Made by a program: the position numbers and the translations under genes
In this document: positions 1-8,984 of the stretch, piece after piece
Layout of the letters: every line of letters starts with the position of its first letter
How positions within the stretch are numbered: the first letter of the stretch is position 1
Notes under the pieces: generated by a model
The model's database searches: none
What the model was told of the DNA's origin: nothing
What the model saw: the letters and a program-made list of their open reading frames with translations, nothing else
From: Levilinea saccharolytica
GTDB taxonomy: Bacteria > Chloroflexota > Anaerolineae > Anaerolineales > Anaerolineaceae
NCBI RefSeq assembly: GCF_001306035.1
Contig: NZ_LGCM01000060.1
Coordinates: 124,001-188,000 of the forward strand
DNA: 64,000 nucleotides
Direction: 5' to 3'

Positions 1-413
1 AGATATAACTCACGCCAGGTCAGTGTATCCAGCGGTTTATGCCGCCAGCGCCGCCAAAGAATGCCCATCGTGCCGGTAACCAGGATCACACTGACCCCCA
101 TCGGCACTCCCACCCCCCCTTGCAGAATGCGAAAAACAGCCAGCATGCCCATCGTGACCAGGGTGGGAAGTGTGCCGAAGAACAGCCCGGCAATCCCCAG
201 CAGCACCGAACGGGTGTCAAAGAAAAGACCAGGTGCCAGCACCCAGGGGGGCAGCATTAAAACAATACCTAATCCTCCCAACAACAGGCCAATTAATACT
301 TGCCAGATCTTTCGCTGGCTGAGTTGCCTGCGCTCCAGGCCCAAATCAAACAAAAAAGCCGTCGCCAGCAGCAGCGCCCCGTTCTGAATGAGGTCAAGAT
401 AGGAGGTTGTCAT
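1..413 (-). CDS. LytS/YhcK-type 5TM sensor protein, N-terminal part (cut by window edge)
   Basis: From the ATG at 413 the minus strand stays open to base 1, giving about 137 residues of a protein whose output domain lies outside the window. It is hydrophobic, with the blocks DTRSVLLGIAGLFFGT and VFRILQGGVGVPMG separated by membrane segments; this pattern is that of the 5TM-5TMR_LYT receptor domain, which sits in front of histidine kinase, GGDEF or PAS modules. The start overlaps the 3' end of the upstream PAS-sensor gene by about 20 bp, so the two are probably co-translated and may work together as a sensory pair. The kind of output domain cannot be told from here. Confidence 0.8.
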   Translation of the reverse strand, partial: MTTSYLDLIQNGALLLATAFLFDLGLERRQLSQRKIWQVLIGLLLGGLGIVLMLPPWVLAPGLFFDTRSVLLGIAGLFFGTLPTLVTMGMLAVFRILQGGVGVPMGVSVILVTGTMGILWRRWRHKPLDTLTWRELY

Positions 414-3192
414 GTTGGCTCTCTCCCGAGTCTGGGCTGTGGTAGCGCGGCGGCTGTCCCATTTGAGTCAGCAGCTCGTTGACCTCACGTTTCAACTCCA
501 GGACGCGGCCCTCGCGCCCCAGGGTGGCCTTTTGCCAGCGTTTCAATTCATTCAGCTGCTCATTGATTCTCATTTCTGCCTGCTTGCGAACGGTGATATC
601 CTGGGCATGGACAGCAATATCTTCACCCATCGAGACGATGACCAGGCGCAGCCATTTCGGCCTTGAGAAATTGTCTCCCACATAGACATCTTCAATGATT
701 TCAGGATTCCCAGTAAGGGCCGTATGAATATACGCCTGAAAAAAGGAGGTGCCCCGATACGTTGGAAAAAGATCCAGAACCCGTTTGCCGATGACTTCCT
801 GCGGATCCCTTCCGTTGATCCGTGCGATGACCTGGTTTTCATAAATCCATGTGAAGTCAATAATCTCGCCTTTGTCGTTTTTCAGAGGATGAAGGATGGT
901 AAACCCATCCGGAGACATTTCCTGCGCAACGCGGAAGCGTTCCTCACTGGCCTGCAGCGCTTCTTCAGCCTGATAACGCTCGGTGACATCCTGGTTGACG
1001 ACAAAGGCTGCTTCTACCTGCCCGCTGCTGTCCAAAATGGGGGCGGAATAATTCAGAATGATCTTGGTTTTGCCGTCAAAGGCGTCAATTTCCAGAAGTT
1101 CATCCACAACGGTCACGCCCTCGTTCACGGTGTGCGCCAGAGCCCAATCATCCGGCGCGATTTCTGCTCCGGAAGGCAGCCGCCTGGCCTTGAAAACGCC
1201 GTAGTCGCTCTGAGAAACTTTGGGTTCCATCCCCCAAATTTTCACACCGGCCGGGTTACCCTGAATAAGCGTTCCGTCCTTATCCGCCAGCCACAAGCCG
1301 ATGGGCAGGATTTCAAAGATTTTCTTGAATATGCTTTCGCTTTTCCGCAGGGCTTCTTCCGCCTGCCTGCGCTCAGTGATATCGTTGATGACCGCCAGAA
1401 AAACCTGCTCCCCTTCATATTCAAACAACTGCAAGTGCACATCCACCGGGTAACGGCTGCCATCTGCCCGCTGGTGGAAGGTTTCAAAAACCAGGTTTGC
1501 AGTGTCGTGGCTCAACAGCGGTTCCAGCTTTTGTCGAAAGGTTTCAGCGGTGAACTCGGGTTTGAGACTCAACGGGGTCATTCCGTGCAGTTGGTCCATG
1601 CTGTAACCCAGGTTTTTGATCGCACCGTCATTCGCAAAGCGGAAACGCAGGGTTTGGGCATCAAACAGATAAATTTCGTTGAGACTGGTGGAAATCGTAA
1701 AGTTGAGCAGCGCCCGCTCTCGCTGCGCGGCACGTTCTTCTGTTTGGTCGCGAAAAACCAGCACAACACCGGTGATCTTTCCCTCCGCGCTGCGGATGGG
1801 CGCGCTGCTGTCGACGATGGGGCGTTCGCCGCCGTCCCGGTGAATCAGGAGCGTGCGATTGGCCAATCCAACAATGCTGCCCTCGCGCAATACGCGTTCC
1901 ACCGGGTTCTCGACCCGCAAACGCGTTTCCTCGCTAATAATGTGAAAGATCTGCGCCAGCGGTTTACCCTTCGCCTCCGCCTCGCTCCAGCCGGTAAGAG
2001 CTTCGGCGATGGGATTCAGCAGGGTAACCAGCCCTGCGCCGTCTGTGCAAATGACCCCATCGCCAATGCTGTAAAGGGTTGTGCGGGTTTCTTCCTGAGC
2101 CTGACGCCGCTGCTGTTCTTCCATCAGCAAGTTCTGAAGCAGAACCCGATGGCGGTGATTAAAAGTGTACACTGCCAGAACCGCGGTCATCAGCACAGAA
2201 AGCAGCACCACCAACAGCACAGTCAGCCCGAGCGAACGAACGCCAGTCAGGATTTCAGCTTGATCCACCTTGGCCACCATGAACCAGGGGGTATCGGGTA
2301 TGGGAAGAAGATGCGACAGCACCTGCACACCGCGGTAGTCTAAGCCTTCAAATTCGCCGGTACGCCCCAATGCCGCTCGAACGGCCGGAACCTGGGTTTC
2401 GGTCAGTGGAATTCGGATGGTCAAAGGTGGATCTGAACGGAAGCGCAGTGTATTGAGGAATAAGACGTCCGTGCCTTGTTTTTGAACTAATAAAGTTTCT
2501 GCGCTTTGGCTGGGAACCGGCCAGGATTGGATCAAAGGATAAAGGTATTCCTCAGGGTCAATCTGAAACACAATCACGGCTGCCGGCGGTTGCTGCCCAT
2601 CGGAAAACGGCGCAGCGATGGCCAGGGTAACTTTTCCGCTCACAGCGCTGCGCGCAAAATCTGCCATCCGTATTTCGCCGCTGGCCGCTGCCTGAGCCGC
2701 CAATTTTTGCGTGTCTGCCTCCAGCGAAGTCACCTGTGGATCTGCGGAAAGCAGCAGATTGCCTTGCGGGTCTGTGAGAATTACATTTTGGTATTCTTCC
2801 TGGACGGTGATCATCTGAAGGCGTTCCAGCAGCTCAGCCGTCAGCCTGTCATCCGTCGGGTCAGCCAGCCACTTTTGCAGGGCCTGATTGAAGAAGGGGC
2901 TGGTGGAATTCATGCGCGCGTCTGTCAGCCGTTCCATCCGCCACCGAATAATTTGCTGTACCTTTAAAGCCGCGATGGATTGCAGTTCATTGGTCTTCTG
3001 CGCGTGCAGCGACTGGGCCTGTTGGGTATAAAACCAGTACCCCGCGCTCACAAACAGCAGCGCCAGGGCAGTGAAGAGAAACACGAGCAGCGGGCCGGAA
3101 ACGCGGCGGGAGTTAGGCAGATTAGATTGAAAACGCTGGGAAAATTTTGGAAATGTCATCGGCTCAACCGCCTTTCCTGCCGCATCAGCCAA
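394..3192 (-). CDS. Membrane-bound multi-PAS sensor protein without output domain
   Basis: This 932-residue protein has a transmembrane helix at about 33-55, an extracytoplasmic Cache-like sensor region (about 60-318), a second helix at 321-343, then four PAS/PAC domains (about 368-490, 498-615, 622-745, 750-870). Linkers such as DQTEERAAQRERA and ITERRQAEEALRKSE are typical PAC ends. It finishes with a coiled coil (about 872-915, ending in LKREVNELLTQMGQPPRY) and shows no HisKA, HATPase, GGDEF or EAL domain. It may pass its signal to the overlapping downstream 5TM sensor. A TATAAT-like -10 box lies about 90 bp upstream (3282-3287 on the minus strand), with no clear -35. Confidence 0.88.
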   Translation of the reverse strand: MADAAGKAVEPMTFPKFSQRFQSNLPNSRRVSGPLLVFLFTALALLFVSAGYWFYTQQAQSLHAQKTNELQSIAALKVQQIIRWRMERLTDARMNSTSPFFNQALQKWLADPTDDRLTAELLERLQMITVQEEYQNVILTDPQGNLLLSADPQVTSLEADTQKLAAQAAASGEIRMADFARSAVSGKVTLAIAAPFSDGQQPPAAVIVFQIDPEEYLYPLIQSWPVPSQSAETLLVQKQGTDVLFLNTLRFRSDPPLTIRIPLTETQVPAVRAALGRTGEFEGLDYRGVQVLSHLLPIPDTPWFMVAKVDQAEILTGVRSLGLTVLLVVLLSVLMTAVLAVYTFNHRHRVLLQNLLMEEQQRRQAQEETRTTLYSIGDGVICTDGAGLVTLLNPIAEALTGWSEAEAKGKPLAQIFHIISEETRLRVENPVERVLREGSIVGLANRTLLIHRDGGERPIVDSSAPIRSAEGKITGVVLVFRDQTEERAAQRERALLNFTISTSLNEIYLFDAQTLRFRFANDGAIKNLGYSMDQLHGMTPLSLKPEFTAETFRQKLEPLLSHDTANLVFETFHQRADGSRYPVDVHLQLFEYEGEQVFLAVINDITERRQAEEALRKSESIFKKIFEILPIGLWLADKDGTLIQGNPAGVKIWGMEPKVSQSDYGVFKARRLPSGAEIAPDDWALAHTVNEGVTVVDELLEIDAFDGKTKIILNYSAPILDSSGQVEAAFVVNQDVTERYQAEEALQASEERFRVAQEMSPDGFTILHPLKNDKGEIIDFTWIYENQVIARINGRDPQEVIGKRVLDLFPTYRGTSFFQAYIHTALTGNPEIIEDVYVGDNFSRPKWLRLVIVSMGEDIAVHAQDITVRKQAEMRINEQLNELKRWQKATLGREGRVLELKREVNELLTQMGQPPRYHSPDSGESQHDNLLS

Positions 3193-3420
3193 CAGGCCGA
3201 ACCAATCGCAGTTATCTTGTCGGCAAGGTTTCGCAGTTGGCTAGCACATTACATTAAAACCTTCGAAAATCTTGTATACATATTATAGGGTGTTTGTCTT
3301 CTAATGCTGCTGTTTTTTCGTGGCAAATCAAAGCAAAATTCCCTACAATCTACAAACAATCGATGGAAACCTCACCATTCTTTGCCCAGGCTGCCGTTGC
3401 CTGTGAGTATGAGGCAGCTT

Positions 3421-4443
3421 TTATCCGCCTTCCCCGTTATCCACAAAGATACAGTTGCGGCCCGCATCTTTCGCCGCGTATAAAGCCCGATCTGCATGCT
3501 GCAGAAGGGTCTCAAGATCGCCGTTTTTCAGATCAAGCTCTGCAATTCCAATACTGATCGTGACCGTTAACGTCTGATCCGCGATCTGCATAGGCTGGGA
3601 GACCGCCTGGCGCATCCGCTCGGCAACCACGCAGGCACCCGCAGAAGACGTTTCCGGTAACAGGATGGCAAATTCATCACCGCCGTAACGGCCCAGAATA
3701 TCCACCTTTCTTAACACAGAATGGCACCGCGCCGCTAACTCGGCTAATGCTTTATCGCCAACCGAATGACCGTAGGTGTCATTGATGGTTTTAAATTTGT
3801 CCACATCAAACATCATGGCGGACAAAGGATGGTGATAGCGCATGGCCTGAGCGACTTGCTGCTCTCCCTTATCAAAAAAGCCCATGCGGTTATTTTGGCC
3901 CGTGAGCATATCCGTGGACGCCAGCATTTGGATCGTGCGGTTGAGACTTTCAAGTTCGGCGTTTTTCTTCATCAGATCGCGCTGCAAATTAATTAATTCA
4001 TTGTTCAGACGGCTGATTTGATCGTAAATGGATAATTGTTCCAGAGACTCGCTTTCATGGGATTCAAGGTGACTTTGGATCGCGGCACGCAGAAGGGCTG
4101 CTGGTTCTGGATCGATTTGGATCAATTCGTCACACATGCGCAGCGAATCGATCACATCCCGTGACCCCAAGATCATCAAACAGCCTTTATGACTGACCCC
4201 TGAGAATGGGATCGTTTCGGTACGCTCATCCACCAGGATGTTGACTTCCCATTGGACCGCGGCACCTTTTGCGCGCAAGTCCGCGATGAAATTTAAAACT
4301 TTGATGCGGCTTCCAGGATCCGCAATTCTTCCAATGAACTGGCCGACCGCCAAGGAACGCACGCCGATCTCGTCCATGAGTATGGTTTTGATAATCCCAT
4401 GGGGATCGCAGATAAATGCCAAGCCAGCGGGTCGGTCATTCAT
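3421..4443 (-). CDS. Diguanylate cyclase (GGDEF) with N-terminal sensory domain
   Basis: The C-terminal half is a GGDEF domain that should make cyclic di-GMP from two GTP. The active-site loop GRYGGDEFAILLPE has an intact G254-G255-D256-E257-F258, preceded by DVDKFKTINDTYGH. No RxxD inhibitory site is evident just before the loop. The first 150 residues look like a PAS-type input domain (LAFICDPHGIIKTILMDEIG) followed by a coiled coil around 155-185. There is no membrane segment, so the enzyme is likely cytosolic. It is the last gene upstream of the PAS sensor on the same strand, separated by about 230 bp, so it may have its own transcript while feeding the same signalling theme. Confidence 0.93.
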   Translation of the reverse strand: MNDRPAGLAFICDPHGIIKTILMDEIGVRSLAVGQFIGRIADPGSRIKVLNFIADLRAKGAAVQWEVNILVDERTETIPFSGVSHKGCLMILGSRDVIDSLRMCDELIQIDPEPAALLRAAIQSHLESHESESLEQLSIYDQISRLNNELINLQRDLMKKNAELESLNRTIQMLASTDMLTGQNNRMGFFDKGEQQVAQAMRYHHPLSAMMFDVDKFKTINDTYGHSVGDKALAELAARCHSVLRKVDILGRYGGDEFAILLPETSSAGACVVAERMRQAVSQPMQIADQTLTVTISIGIAELDLKNGDLETLLQHADRALYAAKDAGRNCIFVDNGEGG

Positions 4444-4620
4444 GGTTAGTGTGTCTCCTTGGAGGGCGCTTGATGTTTGGGCACAGGTTTCACGTTAACG
4501 AAGCATGCCAGATCATAGGGGCTACAGCACCATTATACAAGGAGAACACAAGGTATCAGATGTGCAGACAGCGCCAGCTTTCTCCACCGCAGAGCCTCAC
4601 TGTGCCTGCCAGCGCGCCGC

Positions 4621-4899
4621 CTAACGGAATAGTCGCAGCCCCAGCCAGGCCCCCAGGGTGCTGCCCAGCAGATCCAGGTCCAGGTCAGCCAGCTGAAACG
4701 CGCGCCCCGGCACGAAGTGCTGGTGAATTTCATCCAGCAGGGCGTACCCCAGGCACAGCAGAACCGCCCGCAGCGGCACCCGCCCGCCGTACGGCCGCCA
4801 GGCGCGCACGGCCAGCAGGAGTAAGTTCTCGCCCACAACAGCCAGACGATGCCAGCGATTTTGGTGATGGATGCGCTCTGATCCATTTGCCCTGCCCAA
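4621..4899 (-). pseudogene. VanZ-like family fragment lacking its N-terminus
   Basis: The frame encodes DEIHQHFVPGRAFQLADLDL followed by DLLGSTLGAWLGL, the hallmark of VanZ-like membrane proteins (conserved DE.HQ.FVPGR and a final membrane helix), preceded by a weakly VanZ-like helix (HRLAVVGENLLLLAVRAW). Only about 90 residues remain, and the first helix expected in the family is missing. No ATG occurs in frame; only a TTG at 4899 is available, without a clear ribosome binding site. The frame also stays open backwards into a terminator-like hairpin. I read it as a decayed remnant, though a very short functional protein cannot be excluded. Confidence 0.5.
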
Positions 4900-4951
4900 A
4901 GTGAGGTGTTGCGTTATTACATCCGTTCCAGCGGCTTCGTGTTTAAACCAA

Positions 4952-4973
4952 AAACGACCAGAAATGGTCGTTT
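4952..4973 (-). terminator. Rho-independent terminator after the LysM gene
   Basis: A perfect 9-bp stem (AAACGACCA / TGGTCGTTT) encloses a four-base loop. Read on the minus strand it is followed by a T-rich run and lies about 70 bp past the stop codon of the LysM gene, so it may end the long polysaccharide transcript. Confidence 0.6.
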
Positions 4974-5044
4974 GCAGCGGCGTTCTCTCACTGGATCGGC
5001 ACAGGGCTAAATGCTGCGCTGCCTATCCCTTAACCCGCCCAAGA

Positions 5045-5902
5045 TCAACGGCGCATGTGTGCCACCAAAACCCACTGGCCGTTGGCAAAAATTTCATTCT
5101 CTGCCAGGTGATTATAGCGCGCCATGAGCGCAGCATCCACATTCAATTGCTGCGCCAAGGCAGCCACCGATAGGTCATCCGCCGTCACCTGGTACACCTC
5201 AAAAAGAGGCAGTCCTGCCACGTCCTCAAATTGATAAGGCACGACCACCAGCCAGTTCTCCCAAAGGGGCACCGGCAGCATCAAGTTGATCGCACGGATG
5301 GCCGTCTCCGTGGTGCCGTAGCGCCGTGAGATGATCGTCAGGCTTTCCCCGGCCGTCACACGGTGAATCACAAAAGCCGGGTCACTGCCGATGGGGGTTC
5401 CCAGCCCCGGCAGAGGGGTAACGGAAGATGTTTCCTGCGGCGGCAGCGGCGTATGGGTAGGGGTTGGTGAAGGCAGAGCGGTTGCCGCAAAGCCTGCGAC
5501 GGTCGGCGTGACCGCCGCCGAAAGCAGGCCCAGCGTGGGCGTGCTGATCCACTCCGGTGAGACAGGCAGTGAGCCTGCGAATCTGGCGTTGATGAGCACA
5601 TCCCGATAGATCCAGGCGGCAAAGGCCAAAACTAGAAGAGCCAGGGCAGCCAGCACAAGAAGAATCAGGCGGCGGCTTCGCTGGCGGCGCCCCTGAGCAT
5701 ACAGCACCTCGCGGGCCAGGGCATCTTCTGGGTTCAGAAAAATTGGGCAGCTCTGGTGCGAACCCGACAGGCAGTACTGCTCCTGGTGACGGTTGATCAC
5801 CGTTCGCAGCGGAATCACCTGATAGCAGCAATTCCGGTCGGTTGGGAACAGCGCCGGCGTTTTGGGGTCGTGCGTCAAGCCAAGGAAGGGGCAGATTTTC
5901 AC
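5045..5902 (-). CDS. LysM-domain membrane protein with cysteine-rich N-terminus
   Basis: This 285-residue protein starts with a cysteine-rich segment (CPFLGL at the start, a CC pair near 25, then QYCLSG and HQSCPIF by residue 55) that could bind a metal. It continues with a transmembrane helix at about 80-100 (LILLVLAALALLVLAFAAW), a Pro/Thr/Ser-rich stretch, and a LysM repeat (HRVTAGESLTIISRRYG) followed by a second LysM-like repeat (YQVTADDLSVAALAQQLNV). LysM domains bind cell-wall or other GlcNAc-containing glycans, so the C-terminus is probably outside the cell. It lies 32 bp downstream of the BY-kinase gene and is likely co-transcribed, suggesting a role in anchoring or controlling the surface polysaccharide. 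The N-terminal module is not one I can name. Confidence 0.82.
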   Translation of the reverse strand: MKICPFLGLTHDPKTPALFPTDRNCCYQVIPLRTVINRHQEQYCLSGSHQSCPIFLNPEDALAREVLYAQGRRQRSRRLILLVLAALALLVLAFAAWIYRDVLINARFAGSLPVSPEWISTPTLGLLSAAVTPTVAGFAATALPSPTPTHTPLPPQETSSVTPLPGLGTPIGSDPAFVIHRVTAGESLTIISRRYGTTETAIRAINLMLPVPLWENWLVVVPYQFEDVAGLPLFEVYQVTADDLSVAALAQQLNVDAALMARYNHLAENEIFANGQWVLVAHMRR

Positions 5903-5934
5903 AGCAGCGAACTCACCACAAAGGAAACAGCGGA

Positions 5935-7848
5935 CTATTCTTGCCCAGATTCAGCGGTTTTTTCTTCTTGCGTCTGGTTCTTACGGGTTCGCCAGCGGAA
6001 TGTTGAGTGCTTTTTGCCGTTGCCTCGCGCCTCATCGTCATAATAGCTGTATTCGCCCTTGTAATACCCGGAGTAATAGCGGTAGCCGCCGTAGTAATTG
6101 GGGCGGTTGCGCGGAATGCGGTTGAGCACCAGCCCCAGCACATTGGCCCCCACCCGGCGCATCTGTTCCAGGGTGGCTTGGGCAGCGTCCACCGGCGTGC
6201 GGCCCGGGTGGATCACAAACAGCACACCGTCTACCCGCGAAGCCAAAATGGAAGCGTCTGCCACCAGGAACGGTGGAGCGTCCACTACCACCACGTCCGC
6301 TTCTTCCAGGGCCGATTGGAGAACAGCCGCCATGCGGTCAGACGCCAGCAGATCAGTGGGGTTAGGGGGCAGCCCGCCGCTGGTGATCACCTGAAGGGTG
6401 GTTTCCTTCCACTGGCCCATCACCTCATGCAGCGATTTCGCGTCGCGGAACAGGTTGCTCAGGCCAACCCGGTTGGGCAGATTGAGGTATTGGTGCACGC
6501 GCGGACGGCGCAGATCCGCGTCAATCAGCAGGGTTTTCTTACCGCCCTGGGCCATGGTGATCGCCAGATTGGTCGCCACCGTAGATTTGCCTTCGCCAGG
6601 GTGCGCACTGACCACCAGGATGCTGCGGATAGGGCGGTCTACCCCCGCGAATTCCAGGTTGGTGCGCAGGGTGCGAAAGGCCTCAGAGACCGGCGAGCGC
6701 GGGTTCTCGGCCACATAGGCTTTATCCTGATCATGCTCCAGCTCGGCGATGAAGCCAATCACCGGCACGCCCAGTGCCGCCTCTGCCTGCTCCGCCGATT
6801 TGACCGTGTCATCCAAATACTCAATCAGGAAAACGATGCCAGCCGCCAACAGCAGGCCGACCGTCCCCCCCAGCAAACCCGTGCGCACGGGTTTCGGGCT
6901 GAGCGGCTCTTCCGGCGGGATCGCCGGTTCGATTGAAACGATATTAGACGTGCTGCTGAGGCGCGCCAGGCGGATGTTTTCATAGCTGGAGAGCAGGTTA
7001 GCGTGGATCTGGCGGTAAAGCGCCAGGGTGGACTGCATTTGCTCCTGCTCCACATTGGCCGAATTTTCATTGCGGCTCTCGCCCAAAACCACCAGGTTAG
7101 TATAGATTTGCTGGTACAGATCGTAGGTGGTCTCCAGCTCTTTAAGCTCCAGTTCTTTTTGGTTAATCTCCGCGCGGATCTCTGGAGAAGGGGTGGGTGT
7201 GGAATACCAGCCTGCCTCCGCTTTGGGGGAGCGCAGCGTATCCAGAGCGGTGCGAATGGCCAGGATTTCCGTTTGCAGGCGGTCCAGTTCCGATTTGGCT
7301 TTTTCAATCTGCTGTTCAGACTGTTCGGTGGTCGCGGCTGTGGAACGGGACTGCAGGGCTTCAATCTGCGCGTCAATCTGCGCAATCTGCGCCTCCAGGC
7401 TGCGTTCCGATTCGTTGAAGCGCTCCGCCTGCATGCGGCTGTTGCGTTCGATAAAGACTTCCACCAGGGTGTTGGCGATCGAAGCCGCGCGCTGCGGGTC
7501 GGTATCGGTGACAAAAATGTCAATTAATTGGGTGTTTTGAACAATTTGCGCGCGGATCTGCTCTGGGGTGATGGCAGTGTTGATTCGCTCCGCCACGGCA
7601 TCCAACACAGGGCGGCTACGCAGCGTCTGCACATAGGTTTGGGCCAATTGGTTTTGCTCGACATACGAGTTGTAATCCATGTTGGGAACCGTTTTCACCG
7701 CGCTGACAATCTGCACACGGATGGAGCTTTCATAGATCCGGGTCTGGCTATTCGCAAAGAAGAAAGCGCTGACTGCCCCCAGGAGCAATCCCAAGATCAG
7801 CAGCCAGGCCCACCGCCGCGCAATTTGAAGATATTCTTTAATTTCCAT
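5935..7848 (-). CDS. Polysaccharide co-polymerase/tyrosine autokinase (Wzz-BY-kinase fusion)
   Basis: This 637-residue protein controls chain length and export of capsule or exopolysaccharide. The N-terminal Wzz domain has a membrane helix at about 15-35, a long periplasmic coiled-coil region, and a second helix near 340. The C-terminal cytoplasmic BY-kinase carries a Walker A (GEGKST, G418-T423), a Walker A' (LLIDADLRRP) and a Walker B-like VVVDAPP. It ends in a tyrosine cluster (YYGGYRYYSGYY) that is the expected autophosphorylation tail. A Shine-Dalgarno AAGGA stands 8 bases before the ATG. It is encoded downstream of the glycosyltransferases and upstream of the LysM gene; a cognate low-molecular-weight phosphatase is not in the window. 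Confidence 0.95.
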   Translation of the reverse strand: MEIKEYLQIARRWAWLLILGLLLGAVSAFFFANSQTRIYESSIRVQIVSAVKTVPNMDYNSYVEQNQLAQTYVQTLRSRPVLDAVAERINTAITPEQIRAQIVQNTQLIDIFVTDTDPQRAASIANTLVEVFIERNSRMQAERFNESERSLEAQIAQIDAQIEALQSRSTAATTEQSEQQIEKAKSELDRLQTEILAIRTALDTLRSPKAEAGWYSTPTPSPEIRAEINQKELELKELETTYDLYQQIYTNLVVLGESRNENSANVEQEQMQSTLALYRQIHANLLSSYENIRLARLSSTSNIVSIEPAIPPEEPLSPKPVRTGLLGGTVGLLLAAGIVFLIEYLDDTVKSAEQAEAALGVPVIGFIAELEHDQDKAYVAENPRSPVSEAFRTLRTNLEFAGVDRPIRSILVVSAHPGEGKSTVATNLAITMAQGGKKTLLIDADLRRPRVHQYLNLPNRVGLSNLFRDAKSLHEVMGQWKETTLQVITSGGLPPNPTDLLASDRMAAVLQSALEEADVVVVDAPPFLVADASILASRVDGVLFVIHPGRTPVDAAQATLEQMRRVGANVLGLVLNRIPRNRPNYYGGYRYYSGYYKGEYSYYDDEARGNGKKHSTFRWRTRKNQTQEEKTAESGQE

Positions 7849-8119
7849 TTACAGTGTCCTTATGATGGAGAACTTCACCACAAAATTATCAATAGTGGTT
7901 CTATGAAATGCCCCCTAGCTTATGATTATGAAAACCCTCTGACATTAAATATCTGGGAATGATCAAGGCTCCTGCAAACAAAAAGCGTCCAATCGATTCA
8001 TTTCATGATCATATGAGGCAGGCTATCTTATTTTCGCACTCAAGGAGTGAGAAATAGGGAGAGGAACCAATGTTTTAATTGGAAATATTAACCATTCTAG
8101 TGATGTGATCAATAACAAA

Positions 8120-8947
8120 TTATTGTGGTTTTCTCGCAATGCCTATCAGAGTCGGAGATTCTTCTAGTGCTAGTAACCGCTGAAATATGGTCTTAGATTC
8201 GCGAAAGGAAAGTTTCGTTGGAAAGTACAATCGCCTTTTATATACATTCACTTTTTCAAAACCGCTTTCTGTCAAAATACTTTCTAATGCTTTTTTTGTA
8301 AAGAAATTGATATGAACTGGTGGAGAGCCCAAAATTCCGAAATCACTTTTTTGGTATGCTGTACGGTAATAGTTGGGGGTACTTAAAAGATACATTCCGC
8401 CCGGTTTTAGTGTCCGATAAATTTCATCAAGGTAACCTTTTACGTCATAAACATGCTCAATAACTTCCCACATCACGACCAAATCATACTCAGCAGAGGG
8501 TAAGGAAGGAGGGTTTGCCGACGAAAAACAGTTGCTTTTAATCCCCAGATCATGCGCAAAATTTACAGCGGCCTCAGACACGTCAAAATCCGTGTAGTCC
8601 CATCCTCGCGATTCTGCATAGACTCCAAAGGATCCAATTCCGCCTCCAATTTCGAGCATTTTTCTCCCTTTAAGGCGGGTTTCAATAAATTTTAGTAAAA
8701 GATGTCGATATGGGCTGCGTGGAACTTTTCCTTGCTTTATTAGTCTAAATTCTTCACGATGCTGATCATACCCACCAACACTAAAAAGTTCATCGTATAT
8801 TTTTTTTACCTGGTCAGGCGTTGGTTCACTCAAAACACCAATTGATTCACACTTTGGGCATGAAAACAGCTCGTAGCCATTTACGATGCGCCCAATTGAG
8901 GTGGGTTGTAAACTCTCCCCACAAAATCTGCAGTTCAGTTCAATCAT
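8120..8947 (-). CDS. SAM-dependent methyltransferase with N-terminal zinc ribbon
   Basis: The first 45 residues contain two CxxC pairs (CRFCG and CPKC) that form a zinc-ribbon-like module. The rest is a class I SAM methyltransferase with motif I MLEIGGGIGSFG, an acidic post-I position (YTDFDVSE) and the conserved VVMWEVIEHV and LKPGGMYLLSTPN of the Methyltransf_23 type. The likely substrate is a sugar nucleotide or a glycan end, given the polysaccharide setting. I chose the ATG at 8947 because GAGG lies five bases upstream; a GTG at 8962 would add five residues. The gene is AT-rich, like the neighbouring glycosyltransferase, in contrast to the kinase downstream. Confidence 0.85.
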   Translation of the reverse strand: MIELNCRFCGESLQPTSIGRIVNGYELFSCPKCESIGVLSEPTPDQVKKIYDELFSVGGYDQHREEFRLIKQGKVPRSPYRHLLLKFIETRLKGRKMLEIGGGIGSFGVYAESRGWDYTDFDVSEAAVNFAHDLGIKSNCFSSANPPSLPSAEYDLVVMWEVIEHVYDVKGYLDEIYRTLKPGGMYLLSTPNYYRTAYQKSDFGILGSPPVHINFFTKKALESILTESGFEKVNVYKRRLYFPTKLSFRESKTIFQRLLALEESPTLIGIARKPQ

Positions 8948-8984
8948 AAAGACCTCAACCACGAAATGATTTTAATTACCGAAA

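Noticed and set aside
724-2343. Long plus-strand open frame of 539 codons
   Set aside because: It lies entirely opposite the multi-PAS gene, its product has no family features, and the minus-strand frame has clear PAS motifs.
7849-8119. Possible small gene or relic between methyltransferase and kinase genes
   Set aside because: All frames are interrupted and no glycosyltransferase-like tail comparable to those at 12.7 and 16.9 kb is visible.
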